Shown: piece by piece, positions 1-8,236 of the stretch
Layout: every line of letters starts with the position of its first letter
Numbering within the stretch: position 1 is the first letter of the stretch
Origin: an uncultured Lachnospiraceae bacterium
GTDB lineage: Bacteria; Bacillota; Clostridia; Lachnospirales; Lachnospiraceae
Length of the DNA: 36,085 nt
Assembly (NCBI GenBank): GCA_910588215.1
Contig: CAJUQJ010000041.1
Location: 1 to 36,085 of the forward strand
Direction: 5' to 3'
Translations under genes and position numbers: made by a program
Notes under the pieces: model-generated
Told to the model about the DNA's origin: nothing
Database searches by the model: none
Seen by the model: only the letters and a program-made list of their open reading frames with translations

Positions 1-23
1 GGAAACCATTTTCATTACGTTTT

Positions 24-57
24 GTGCCTGAGCGAAGCGAAAGGAATGGATATAACT
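24..57 (+). promoter_or_regulatory. Partial, degenerate copy of the SD-leader repeat
   Basis: The stretch reads GTGCCTGAGCGAAGCG followed by AAAGGAATGG and an ATG. It resembles the leader repeats in front of the genes at 4357, 17013 and 35658. It supplies the ribosome binding site (AAGGA) of the lipoprotein gene at 58. It is shorter and more diverged than the other copies, so membership in the family is tentative. Confidence 0.35.
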
Positions 58-1785
58 ATGAAAAGAAGAATGCAAAAGATCACGGCGCTTGGCCTGGCGA
101 TTTTGACGGGGCTTTTTGCTACGGGCTGCGGCGGTGGCACGCAGGCGCCTTCCCGGACCGGAGGTGAGCCGATGCAGGAGGCGGCAGATGACGGAGCGGC
201 GGCGGAAGAGACGACGGATGCAGGGACCAAAGAGGCTGCTGCGGGTACGACAGGTGGCCAGACCGTCACGATGGCGTTTACCGGTTCGTGGAATACGCTT
301 TGTCCCCTGGCGGCGACAGCCGACTATGATGATTGTGCGGCAAACCCGATGTTTGACAGACTTCTTGAACTGGACGGCAAGGGCGGTTACAGCTACAGAC
401 TGTGTGAAAGCTTTGAAATCTCAGATGACTTTAAGGTGCTTACCTTGCATCTGCGCGATGATGTCAAGTGGCATGACGGAGAACCGTTTACAGCGGATGA
501 CGTGATCTTTACCTATCAATTGTATTCCGATGCCGATCTCGTGACTTCAAGAAGGTTGTTTCTGCAGGGCGTCGACGGATGTGATGAAAGCGGGATCGAG
601 CTTTCGGATAAGAGCGTCCATGTAGAAAAGATCGATGATCACACGGTAGATGTGTATTACACGGAACCGAAATCGGAGATTGCCATGTTTGCATGGAATA
701 TGTACTTTACCATTCTTCCCAAGCATTGTCTGGAGGGGAAGGATCCTGCCACGATCCTGCAGGATGATTTCTGGACCAAGCCTGTCGGAACAGGTCCATA
801 CATATTTGAGAGCACCGTTCCGGGCGAGAGCGTGACTTATAAGGCAAATCCGGATTACTATCTGGGGGCACCTTCGATCGAGACGCTTTGCATTAAAGTG
901 ATACAGCCGGCCAGTCTGACGACGGCAATGATGGCGGGAGAGATAGACCTGATCAATGGTACGCTTGCCGCTATTCCGGATGCGGATATGGAATTTGCCC
1001 AGACGCTGGACGGATATGATGCGCAGTCTATGGAAGGCACATCATCGCACTTCTTCGTACTGAACAACAAAGTGTTTAACAGCGCCAAGATCCGCAAGGC
1101 ATTTGCAATGCTGCTTGATAAGGATGCCATGATCGAATCAGGCTGTTATGGAAACGGAACTAAGGTCTACACTACCTATGCGCCGAAAAATGTCTGGAAC
1201 GATCAGGCGACCATAGATGAGTACGGTTATGAGTTTGACCCGGAGACTGCGATAGAAATGCTGCAGGAAGAAGGATTTGATTTTGACCGCACTTATACGG
1301 TATGTATCAACGATCTGGCGGTACGTCAGGCGATCTGCACGGTGATGCAGGATACCTGGGCGCAATACGGGCTGAAGCTGGAGATCGTCACGCTTGATAC
1401 GCAGACGTGTATCTCCGCTATGCGTGAAGGATCGTATGATATGTGGATCAACGGCGGTGCCGGCGCGAATTTCACGAGTTTGGAAACGGGATTCATCATC
1501 TGGGTTACGATCGACGACAGTGGAGAATACGGACCGTATAACCTTGCACAAGTTGACGATCCGACCTTTATGAATGTGGAAAAGGAACTTGCTTCGGCAA
1601 CAACGGAAGAGGATATTCAGAGACTCACGAAACAGATTCAGGAGCTTGAACTTACCGAGTACAATTATGTATACATCATTGGACCATACATCAATACGGC
1701 GATCAGCGACAGATTGTTAGGAGTCGATAAGGATATGATGCTCACGCGCGGCTTTAATTACAGTGAATGGACGATCGTAGAGTAA
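58..1785 (+). CDS. ABC transporter substrate-binding lipoprotein, family 5 (peptide/opine type)
   Basis: This is an extracellular solute-binding protein of the SBP_bac_5 (DppA/OppA) family that delivers a peptide or similar solute to an ABC importer. The N-terminus is a lipoprotein signal: basic MKRRMQK, a hydrophobic stretch, then a lipobox ending in ATGC, followed by a low-complexity Gly/Ala/Glu/Thr linker to about residue 75. Family features follow: a DDVKWHDGEPFTADDVIFTY block and a later block with KPVGTGPY. The ATG at 58 is preferred over an in-frame TTG at 22, because only the 58 start gives a clean signal peptide and it has AAGGA upstream. The length (575 aa) fits the family. No permease or ATPase gene is visible, so those presumably lie upstream of the window. 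The ligand is unknown; the following amidohydrolase suggests an amide or peptide-like substrate (inference). Confidence 0.9.
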   Translation: MKRRMQKITALGLAILTGLFATGCGGGTQAPSRTGGEPMQEAADDGAAAEETTDAGTKEAAAGTTGGQTVTMAFTGSWNTLCPLAATADYDDCAANPMFDRLLELDGKGGYSYRLCESFEISDDFKVLTLHLRDDVKWHDGEPFTADDVIFTYQLYSDADLVTSRRLFLQGVDGCDESGIELSDKSVHVEKIDDHTVDVYYTEPKSEIAMFAWNMYFTILPKHCLEGKDPATILQDDFWTKPVGTGPYIFESTVPGESVTYKANPDYYLGAPSIETLCIKVIQPASLTTAMMAGEIDLINGTLAAIPDADMEFAQTLDGYDAQSMEGTSSHFFVLNNKVFNSAKIRKAFAMLLDKDAMIESGCYGNGTKVYTTYAPKNVWNDQATIDEYGYEFDPETAIEMLQEEGFDFDRTYTVCINDLAVRQAICTVMQDTWAQYGLKLEIVTLDTQTCISAMREGSYDMWINGGAGANFTSLETGFIIWVTIDDSGEYGPYNLAQVDDPTFMNVEKELASATTEEDIQRLTKQIQELELTEYNYVYIIGPYINTAISDRLLGVDKDMMLTRGFNYSEWTIVE

Positions 1786-1799
1786 TGTGAGACCCTTTC

Positions 1800-1828
1800 A
1801 GACCCGCCGGAGGGAAACCGGCGGGTCT
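1800..1828 (+). terminator. Perfect 11-bp hairpin without a U-tract
   Basis: AGACCCGCCGG (1800-1810) pairs perfectly with CCGGCGGGTCT (1818-1828) around a 7-nt loop. It lies between the lipoprotein stop codon and the ribosome binding site of the next gene. No run of T follows on either strand, so it is more likely an attenuating or mRNA-stabilising hairpin than a full intrinsic terminator. It may make the binding protein more abundant than the enzymes behind it (inference). Confidence 0.4.
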
Positions 1829-1849
1829 GATCATAGAAGAGAGGTTGTT

Positions 1850-3271
1850 ATGGATAGAGAAGTACAGAACTGGTTTCAGGAGCATCACGAAGGCGTCGAG
1901 GAACTTGCAAAGAGAATATTTGAACACCCGGAGCTTTCGGGAGAAGAGGAATATGCATGTTCGGAAATTGCCGCTTATCTGCGCAAATACGGATTTGAAA
2001 CAGAAACCTATCCGGTTGCGCCTGCGAAAGTTCACAATGGTTTAACGGCAAAATGGGGGAGCGGATATCCGGTGATCGCGGTTCTCGGGGAGTACGATGC
2101 GCTGCCGGGATTGGGACAGAAGGCGTCACCGAAACGTGAGCCGCTAGACGGTCCGGGACATGGATGCGGGCATAATCTTATGGGAGCGGGCTGTGCGGCC
2201 GGAGCGGTCGCAGCGAAACAGGCTATGGAAGCAAAACAACTTTCCGGCACGATCAGGTACTATGGATGTCCGGCGGAGGAAGGGCTGGCGGGAAAGGTGC
2301 AGATGCTGAAGATGGGCTGCTTCGCCGATGTGGATCTCTGCATTGCATGGCATACCGGCGGACCGTTCCGGGTGTGTGAACATATATGCCAATCGATGAT
2401 AAGCACGGAGTTTCACTTCTATGGAATCACGGCGCATGCGGCATGCGCACCTCAGGAAGGGAGGAGTGCCCTTGATGCGGCACAGCTCATGAACGTGGGT
2501 GTGGAATTCTTACGTGAACATATTGAGGAAAACGTGAGAATCCATTATGTTTTCGGCGCGGCTGGTGAGCGGCCGAATGTGGTTCCGGCCCACGCCGCGG
2601 TGAAGTATTACATCAGGTCCTGGAACAGGGAATCCGTGGACCGGGTTTTTGACAGAGTATGCGACATCGCCAGAGGGGCTGCGCTGATGTCGGGAACAAC
2701 CGTGACCTATAAAATCATATCCGGGGGATATGAGCCCATATTGAATTTTACACTAAACGCTGCCTTGTATGAGTCCATGCAAAAGGTTCCCGACATTGTG
2801 TACGACGAGAATGACTACCGGTTTGCGGAGGAATTGTATCAAAACTATAATGGGCAGGAAGCACCGGAAACGCTGGATATGGCAGGAAGAGAACATATTA
2901 TGGGGAAATGTGGTCTGCTGCCGACTCATTTGTGTAAGCCTCTTGGCCATGGATGGATGGAATCGGGATCCACGGACGTGAATGACGTAAGCCAGGTGAT
3001 ACCGACCGTCCAGCTTTTCGGAGGAGGCGTCATGGGTGTCGGAGGGCACAGCTGGGGAGTGACGGCTTCCTCTGGATCGGCGGCAGGCAGGAAGGCAGCA
3101 GTACAGGCCGGGAAGTATATCGCCCAATTTTGCATAGATGTATTAGAGAACAGAGAAGTAGTGGAACAGAGCAAAGAAGAACTTTGGCAGATTCGGAAAG
3201 GGAAACCGGAATATTCTCCGATTCTTGCGACAGATGGGGAAATACCGCTAAGGACAGGTGAGGATAAGTGA
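1850..3271 (+). CDS. M20-family amidohydrolase, AbgB-like
   Basis: This is a metal-dependent amidohydrolase of the M20 peptidase family, closest in size and motifs to AbgB, the p-aminobenzoyl-glutamate hydrolase subunit B. It should cleave an amide bond between an acyl or aryl group and an amino acid in the cytoplasm. Visible features are the metal-site block with LGEYDALPG and GPGHGCGHNLMGAG, the CPAEEG motif with the acid/metal glutamate, AWHTGG, and a C-terminal GGHSWG. The length of 473 aa is near that of E. coli AbgB. The start at ATG 1850 follows GAAGAGAGG; an in-frame GTG at 1787 would run through the hairpin. The reading frame ends in a 4-nt overlap with the next gene, so they are translationally coupled. 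No AbgA partner is present in the window. The true substrate is unknown. Confidence 0.88.
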   Translation: MDREVQNWFQEHHEGVEELAKRIFEHPELSGEEEYACSEIAAYLRKYGFETETYPVAPAKVHNGLTAKWGSGYPVIAVLGEYDALPGLGQKASPKREPLDGPGHGCGHNLMGAGCAAGAVAAKQAMEAKQLSGTIRYYGCPAEEGLAGKVQMLKMGCFADVDLCIAWHTGGPFRVCEHICQSMISTEFHFYGITAHAACAPQEGRSALDAAQLMNVGVEFLREHIEENVRIHYVFGAAGERPNVVPAHAAVKYYIRSWNRESVDRVFDRVCDIARGAALMSGTTVTYKIISGGYEPILNFTLNAALYESMQKVPDIVYDENDYRFAEELYQNYNGQEAPETLDMAGREHIMGKCGLLPTHLCKPLGHGWMESGSTDVNDVSQVIPTVQLFGGGVMGVGGHSWGVTASSGSAAGRKAAVQAGKYIAQFCIDVLENREVVEQSKEELWQIRKGKPEYSPILATDGEIPLRTGEDK

Positions 3272-4287
3272 ATGTTGCGATCATAGGCTGTGGCGCGATA
3301 GCCAGAAAGCGTCATGCACCGGCGCTTTTAAGTTATAAAGGTGCATGTTTCCATGCAGTCTGCGATCCGGTAAAGGCAAATGCAGACGATATGGCGAGGA
3401 TCTACCAGGTAAAAGCGTATTATGATATGGATATGCTTCTGGGTGAAAAGGATCTGGATGCGGTGATCTTATGCACGCCTGAGAGATTTCATAAGGAACA
3501 TGTGATCAAGGCGCTTAGGGCAGGCAAACATGTCTTGTGTGAAAAGCCGCTTGCAGTAAATGCCGTGGAGGCAGAAGAAATCGTAAAAGAGTGGAAGAAG
3601 ACCGACAGAAAGCTGATGGTCGCGTTTAGCCAGAGGACGTATAAGATGCACACCATGGCAAAGCAGATGATGCTGGATGGGAAGATCGGATCTCCGATCT
3701 TTTTCAGGACAAATCTTACACAAAAGGGAGCGGAATATACAACGCTTGCCGGCGCGCAGCCGGATTTTTATGATAAATATCTGAAGAATATCGGCGGCGT
3801 GCTGCTGGCGGTGGGTTGTCACCGTATTGACTTGGTAGATTATCTGTTTGACGCGCATATTGAGGCGGTTCAGGCGTTTACGCCCACGATTGACAAGAAA
3901 TATGAAAGTGGGCAAAAGATCGACGCGGAGGATCATGCGCTGATCAATGCCAGATTATCTAACGGATTGGCCGGGTTGATCTGGGTCAGTTGGAGCAATT
4001 ACGGGAAAGCGGAGAACGAGACGGTTGTATATGGAACGGAGGGAGTCCTGCGGACCTTCGAGGGGAAGGGGATCAGGATCTGCTATAAGGACGGCGCCGA
4101 GGAGGAGTTTGATACCTCTGTGGATCACGACGAGTATCAGAATATTACAAACTGTTTTCTGGATACGTTGACGCTGGATAAGAAGATGGTAGCGGACGGA
4201 ATGGATGGATACCGGTGTATGCGGGTGATCGACGCTGTCAGGGAATCGAATGCCTCCGGCCGCTGGGTTTTGGTTGAGGAGAAGTAA
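3268..4287 (+). CDS. Gfo/Idh/MocA family oxidoreductase
   Basis: This is an NAD(P)-dependent oxidoreductase of the Gfo/Idh/MocA family, usually acting on sugars, inositols or related polyols. The N-terminus carries a Rossmann fold with the dinucleotide loop IIGCGAIA. The family signature CEKPLAV, containing the active-site lysine, lies near residue 93. A GCHRIDLVDYLF segment in the C-terminal domain holds the likely catalytic histidine and aspartate. The 339-aa length is normal. The GTG start overlaps the stop of the amidohydrolase (GTGA), and a GGTGAGG ribosome binding site lies inside the upstream gene. The family does not predict a substrate. Its position suggests it processes a product of the upstream transporter and amidohydrolase (inference). 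Confidence 0.88.
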   Translation: MNVAIIGCGAIARKRHAPALLSYKGACFHAVCDPVKANADDMARIYQVKAYYDMDMLLGEKDLDAVILCTPERFHKEHVIKALRAGKHVLCEKPLAVNAVEAEEIVKEWKKTDRKLMVAFSQRTYKMHTMAKQMMLDGKIGSPIFFRTNLTQKGAEYTTLAGAQPDFYDKYLKNIGGVLLAVGCHRIDLVDYLFDAHIEAVQAFTPTIDKKYESGQKIDAEDHALINARLSNGLAGLIWVSWSNYGKAENETVVYGTEGVLRTFEGKGIRICYKDGAEEEFDTSVDHDEYQNITNCFLDTLTLDKKMVADGMDGYRCMRVIDAVRESNASGRWVLVEEK

Positions 4288-4356
4288 TTTGTGCCAAAGC
4301 GTCACAAATTCTGCTCGCGTCTTCAGCGCAAAAAGCGCTTCGGAATGGAGGTAAAA
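4286..4356 (+). repeat. SD-leader repeat copy in front of the desulfidase gene
   Basis: The leader consists of an inverted repeat AATTTGTG (4286-4293) / CACAAATT (4303-4310). A segment CTGCTCGCGTCTTCAGCGC follows, then a small AGCGC-A5-GCGCT hairpin, and the Shine-Dalgarno block CGGAATGGAGGTAAAA directly before the ATG. The same modules recur at 16894-17012 and, on the minus strand, at 35659-35850. The inverted repeat begins inside the stop codon of the preceding gene. Confidence 0.8.
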
Positions 4357-5613
4357 ATGTATCAGAAGTTTACGGATATTTTACGGCATGAGCTTGTACC
4401 GGCGCTGGGGTGTACAGAGCCGATCGCGATCGCCTATGCTGCGGCGAAGGCGCGGGAGGTCTTAGGGTGCATGCCGGAGAAGATGTGTGTGTCTTGCAGC
4501 GGAAATATTGTTAAAAATGTGAAAAGCGTTACAGTGCCTCATACAAACGGGCTAAAAGGCATTGCGGCAAGCGCGGTTGCCGGCGTTGTCAACGGAGACG
4601 CCTCTTTGGGGTTTGAGGTTTTGAGCACGGTCACGCCAGAAGATGTGGAGAAGGTGAAAGATCTGTTAAAGCAGGAGATCTGTGAGGTCGGCCTGCTTGA
4701 GACGGATGCGGTTCTGGATATCATGGTACAAGTGTTCTCCGGAAAAGACAGTGTGACGGTTGAAGTGAAGCATGCACACACCCATATAGATCATATTGAG
4801 AGAAACGGCCGCATGGTCTATCAGGCACAGCCTGAAAGTGCAAAGGAAGATACTGTGGATGCACCGGAACTGGATGCTACGCTGCGGGATATTCTCGAGT
4901 ATGTGGAAACGGTGGATCTGAGGGATGTGCAGGATATCATAGAAGAACAGGTGAGCAAAAATCTGTATATAGCGGAGGAAGGCCTCAGGAGGCCGTATGG
5001 AGCAAATGTCGGAAAGAATATCATGAAAAACTGTCGGGATTGTGCGGATAAAGCCGTTGCGTATGCAGCAGCAGGGTCAGATGCGAGAATGGACGGCTGC
5101 GGGCTTCCGGTGGTGATCAATTCCGGCAGCGGGAACCAGGGGCTTACGGTGAGTATGCCGGTATATGTTTTTGCAAGGGAGTATCATATCAGCCGCCAGA
5201 AGATGATCCGAGCAGTGCTGTTTAGCAATCTGGCGGCAATTTATCAGAAACAGCGGCTGGGGAAGCTTTCGGCATACTGCGGTGCCGTCAGCGCCGCCTG
5301 TGCCAGTGGAGCAGCCATCACGTATATGATGGGCGGAAGTTATGAGCAGATTGAGAATACGCTGACGAATGCGATCGCTACCTTGTCAGGGATTGTGTGC
5401 GACGGAGCGAAGGCTTCATGCGCAGCCAAGATAGCTACGGCCGTTAACGGTGCGATCCTTGCCCATAGGATGGCGATGAGCGGAGACGTGCTGCGAGCGG
5501 GAGAGGGCCTTATCGCAGATACTCTGCAGGAAACGATCGAGGCGTACACAACGATGGGCAGAGTCGGCATGCGTGAAACAGACAAGATGATCCTTAAAAT
5601 GATGACGCGGTAA
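4357..5613 (+). CDS. cyuA: L-cysteine desulfidase, CyuA/UPF0597 family
   Basis: The protein matches the UPF0597/YhaM family, characterised as L-cysteine desulfidase, which converts L-cysteine to sulfide, ammonia and pyruvate using an oxygen-sensitive Fe-S cluster. The N-terminal signature LGCTEPIA (Cys19) is present. Further conserved cysteines lie in YCGAVSAAC and VCDGAKASC, matching the three cluster-ligand regions known for the family. A glycine-rich NSGSGNQG segment lies in the middle. The protein has 418 aa from ATG 4357. An in-frame extension to 4291 would encode a tail ending in FGMEVK, but that tail is only the translated leader repeat with its GGAGG, so it is rejected. It is the last gene before a strong terminator. 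It may link the locus to sulfur amino-acid catabolism (inference). Confidence 0.85.
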   Translation: MYQKFTDILRHELVPALGCTEPIAIAYAAAKAREVLGCMPEKMCVSCSGNIVKNVKSVTVPHTNGLKGIAASAVAGVVNGDASLGFEVLSTVTPEDVEKVKDLLKQEICEVGLLETDAVLDIMVQVFSGKDSVTVEVKHAHTHIDHIERNGRMVYQAQPESAKEDTVDAPELDATLRDILEYVETVDLRDVQDIIEEQVSKNLYIAEEGLRRPYGANVGKNIMKNCRDCADKAVAYAAAGSDARMDGCGLPVVINSGSGNQGLTVSMPVYVFAREYHISRQKMIRAVLFSNLAAIYQKQRLGKLSAYCGAVSAACASGAAITYMMGGSYEQIENTLTNAIATLSGIVCDGAKASCAAKIATAVNGAILAHRMAMSGDVLRAGEGLIADTLQETIEAYTTMGRVGMRETDKMILKMMTR

Positions 5614-5670
5614 ATACATACAATTTATCGTTACACGGGGGCGATCGTTTCACGATCCCTTATCCAATCG

Positions 5671-5711
5671 AACACGCGGCAGGCGTCTGCTGCGTGTTTT
5701 GTTGTGTTTTT
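5671..5711 (+). terminator. Intrinsic terminator after the first operon
   Basis: AACACGCGGCAG (5671-5682) pairs with CTGCTGCGTGTT (5687-5698), 12 bp with one G-U pair and a GCGT loop. A T-rich tract TTGTTGTGTTTTT follows. It lies 58 nt after the desulfidase stop. Confidence 0.85.
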
Positions 5712-5732
5712 GTAGAAAAGAAAAGGGATGCG

Positions 5733-5741
5733 TGATAAAAT
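5733..5741 (+). promoter_or_regulatory. Possible extended -10 promoter
   Basis: TGATAAAAT matches an extended -10 element (TGN plus TAAAAT). It lies about 50 nt before the P-loop gene and just after the terminator at 5671. No good -35 is visible. Confidence 0.4.
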
Positions 5742-5789
5742 GATAGCATTAGGTGCAGGATTGGTTACAAAGGTAAGGGGAGGTATATT

Positions 5790-6581
5790 ATGCAGCGAGA
5801 CAGTTATTTTATAGAAGGCCTGCAGGGCGCCGGCAAAAGCACTCTGCAGCGGAAGCTTTCGGACCGTTTGCCGGAGTATACCGTGTTTCGGGAGGGAGAT
5901 TATTCCCCGGTGGAACTGGCGTGGTGTGCCTATACGACAGAAGAGCAGTATCAGAATGTACTGGCACGGTATCCGATGCTTGCCGAAGAGATCAAAGGGA
6001 AAACGGTCCTGGAGGGAGAGCATAAGATCATCTGCTATACACAGATTCTGACAGATGTGTCGGATTTTCACAGGAATCTGGAGAAACTGGAAATCTATAA
6101 CGGGAATCTGGACAGGGAGTCTTTCGAGGCCGTGGTCTTGGAACGCTTTGGAAAGTGGGACGGGGAAAGGCAGATCTTTGAGTGCTCCATATTCCAGAAT
6201 ATCATCGAGAACCAGATCCTGTATCTTGGTATGGAGGATGAGGAGATTCTTGCTTTTTACAGAAAAGTGAAGAAGACTCTGGAGGGCAGGCCGTACAAGA
6301 TCCTGTATCTGGATGTGGAGGACATTGCAGGAGCGATCGATGTGATCCGGCGGGAGCGGTCCGATGATGCCGGCAATGAACTGTGGTTTCCGTTGATGCT
6401 GCGCTATCTGGAAGAGTCACCCTATGGACAGGAACACGGACTGTCCGGGTTGAAAGGGCTGTTGATGCACTTAGCGCATCGGAAGAATCTGGAACGCCGG
6501 ATCATAGAGGAAGTATGCCGGGAGCAAACGGTGGTGATCAGAGCCAAAGACTATCAGGTCGAGGAAATTATAAAGTGTTGA
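5790..6581 (+). CDS. P-loop NTPase, thymidylate-kinase-like, function unknown
   Basis: This is a 263-aa cytoplasmic protein with an N-terminal Walker A loop, EGLQGAGKST (Lys16). The context resembles nucleoside/nucleotide kinases: a beta strand FIEG before the loop and FREGDYSP shortly after it. Later segments include KILYLDVED, near residue 175, and a conserved-looking GRPYK turn. No membrane segments are present. The start at ATG 5790 is set by AGGGGAGG six bases upstream. I do not recognise a named family. Similar small P-loop proteins are common stand-alone genes in Clostridia. The next gene is a Nudix hydrolase in the same direction 64 nt away, so the pair may act in nucleotide handling (inference). 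Confidence 0.7.
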   Translation: MQRDSYFIEGLQGAGKSTLQRKLSDRLPEYTVFREGDYSPVELAWCAYTTEEQYQNVLARYPMLAEEIKGKTVLEGEHKIICYTQILTDVSDFHRNLEKLEIYNGNLDRESFEAVVLERFGKWDGERQIFECSIFQNIIENQILYLGMEDEEILAFYRKVKKTLEGRPYKILYLDVEDIAGAIDVIRRERSDDAGNELWFPLMLRYLEESPYGQEHGLSGLKGLLMHLAHRKNLERRIIEEVCREQTVVIRAKDYQVEEIIKC

Positions 6582-6645
6582 TATTCTACATATAAATTTA
6601 CGCTTGCAGTCAGATTAGCAGGCTGAGTACACATGGGAGATGCAT

Positions 6646-7047
6646 ATGAAAACAATACGGGTAGCGGCGGCGATCATCTGTGATGACATGGAAGAACCTA
6701 CGAAGATATTTGCGACTGCCAAAGGATATGGGGAGTTCAAAGGACAGTGGGAGTTTCCCGGCGGCAAGATAGAGGCGGGAGAGTCGGCACAAGAGGCTCT
6801 GGTGAGAGAGATCATGGAAGAACTGGACACGGAGATCGAAGTGGGCGCAATAATCCACACCATCGAGTATGATTATCCGACCTTTCATCTTTTCATGGAT
6901 TGCTTTCTGGCGAAGGTGAAGGCGGGCCGCCTGACACTTAAAGAAGCACAGGCGGCCAGATGGCTTACAAGGAGTGAACTGTATGAGGTACAGTGGCTGC
7001 CGGCGGATATCTCGCTGATAAAGATATTGGAAAATACATTAAGATAA
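6646..7047 (+). CDS. Nudix hydrolase, MutT-like (deoxy)nucleoside triphosphatase
   Basis: This small Nudix protein is of the MutT / CTP pyrophosphohydrolase type and is expected to hydrolyse oxidised or non-canonical nucleoside triphosphates. The Nudix box spans about residues 36-58: GGKIEAGES, then REIMEEL. The usual glycine after the REUXEE core is an aspartate here (EELDTEI). The core acidic metal ligands are intact. The WEFPGG segment before the box is typical of MutT. ATG 6646 is preferred over ATG 6640, because the only ribosome binding site (GGGAG, 6635-6639) abuts the 6640 start but is well spaced from 6646. The length of 133 aa is normal. Confidence 0.85.
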   Translation: MKTIRVAAAIICDDMEEPTKIFATAKGYGEFKGQWEFPGGKIEAGESAQEALVREIMEELDTEIEVGAIIHTIEYDYPTFHLFMDCFLAKVKAGRLTLKEAQAARWLTRSELYEVQWLPADISLIKILENTLR

Positions 7048-7119
7048 ATTCCATCTGTGCGGATTACTGGAATTATTTGTATAGAACTAAAGAAATTACC
7101 AGGAAAAGAAAATAGTCGG

Positions 7120-7128
7120 TGCTATAAT
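7120..7128 (+). promoter_or_regulatory. Extended -10 promoter of the methyltransferase gene
   Basis: TGCTATAAT is a perfect extended -10 (TGN-TATAAT). It lies 43 nt before the start codon at 7172. No clear -35 is present, as is common for extended -10 promoters. The leader would be about 35 nt. Confidence 0.6.
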
Positions 7129-7171
7129 CTTCATGAAACCAATGAAACGGTACAGAAGCGAGGGGTAGAGT

Positions 7172-8179
7172 ATGAAGACTGATATGAAAAAATGGATGCA
7201 AGACTGTATTAATGCACCGACGAAAAAAGCGATGCCGATTCTGTCCTTTCCGGGAATCCAGCTTACGGGACATACGGTCGACGAGATGGTAAGAAGCGGG
7301 CATCTGCAGGCAGTCTGCATGGAGGCGATCGCCCGAAAGTTTAATACGGCGGCAGCATTCAGTCTGATGGATCTGTCGGTGGAGGCTGAGGCTTTCGGAA
7401 GCCCGATCCATTACAGCGGGGACGAAGTGCCCACGGTGACGGCGGCATTGATCCATGATGAAGAGGAGGCGGAAGCTTTGCAGATACCGGATGTGGGAGC
7501 CGGCCGGACGGGAGAATGTGTGAGCGGCATCCGGGAAGTGAGCAGTCTGATTACGGATCGCCCGGTACTGGCAGGAATCATCGGCCCGTATTCTCTGGCA
7601 GGAAGGCTGCTTGATATGACGGAGATCATGATCCTGTGCTATGAAGAGCCGGAGATGGTGGAGACAGTACTGGATAAGGCGACAGAATTTCTTGTAAAGT
7701 ATGCACAGGCGTTTAAAGATGCCGGTGCCAACGGCATTGCGATCGCGGAACCGGCGGCGGGGCTTCTTTCTCCGGGGCTGATCGAAGTGTTTTCCACTCC
7801 CTATGTTAAGAGAATCTGTGAGGCGGTGGAGGATGATTCCTTTATGGTCCTGTACCACAACTGCGGGAATGTCATTCCACTATTGGAAAATATCAAGGAG
7901 ATTGGTGCAGGCGGATACAGCTTTGGCAATGCCGTTGATCTGGAAGAAACTTTGAAAGTCATACCGGAGGACAACATTGTGATCGGCAACATTGATCCGG
8001 CAGGAATCATCAGAAACGGAACGCCGGAACAGATCAGGAAAGAAACACTTTCACTGATGGAGCGTTGCTGCAAATATCCTAATTTCGTGATCGCAAGCGG
8101 ATGCGATATTCCGCCCATGACCCCGCTGGAAAACATAGAAGCATTCTTTCAGGCGGTGGAGGAATTCTATCACAAGTAA
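7172..8179 (+). CDS. UROD-fold corrinoid methyltransferase (MtaA/MtvB-like)
   Basis: This protein of the uroporphyrinogen-decarboxylase superfamily belongs to the branch used as cobamide-dependent methyltransferases, not heme synthesis. The zinc-site residues are visible as H229-x-C231 in YHNCGN and C311 in SGCDIPP. The protein has 335 aa, the usual size. Known relatives act either as methyltransferase I, moving a methyl group from substrate to corrinoid (O-demethylases), or as MtaA-type methyltransferase II. Which one applies cannot be told from sequence alone. The gene has its own promoter and is convergent with the regulator gene. The corrinoid protein and its activase lie 1.5 kb downstream. 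The start ATG 7172 is set by GAGGGG upstream. Confidence 0.8.
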   Translation: MKTDMKKWMQDCINAPTKKAMPILSFPGIQLTGHTVDEMVRSGHLQAVCMEAIARKFNTAAAFSLMDLSVEAEAFGSPIHYSGDEVPTVTAALIHDEEEAEALQIPDVGAGRTGECVSGIREVSSLITDRPVLAGIIGPYSLAGRLLDMTEIMILCYEEPEMVETVLDKATEFLVKYAQAFKDAGANGIAIAEPAAGLLSPGLIEVFSTPYVKRICEAVEDDSFMVLYHNCGNVIPLLENIKEIGAGGYSFGNAVDLEETLKVIPEDNIVIGNIDPAGIIRNGTPEQIRKETLSLMERCCKYPNFVIASGCDIPPMTPLENIEAFFQAVEEFYHK

Positions 8180-8236
8180 ACAGTACCTTCACCAGATTGG
8201 ATGCAGTTGTGGCGGCATCTATGAAAGTGGCGGGGA

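Noticed and set aside
22..57. TTG start at 22 for the solute-binding protein
   Set aside because: It would put 12 non-hydrophobic residues in front of a normal lipoprotein signal peptide; ATG 58 has a ribosome binding site.
7073..7858. 261-codon antisense open frame over the first methyltransferase
   Set aside because: The composition is Arg/His/Ser-rich, with no motif; the opposite strand encodes a recognised family with promoter and ribosome binding site.
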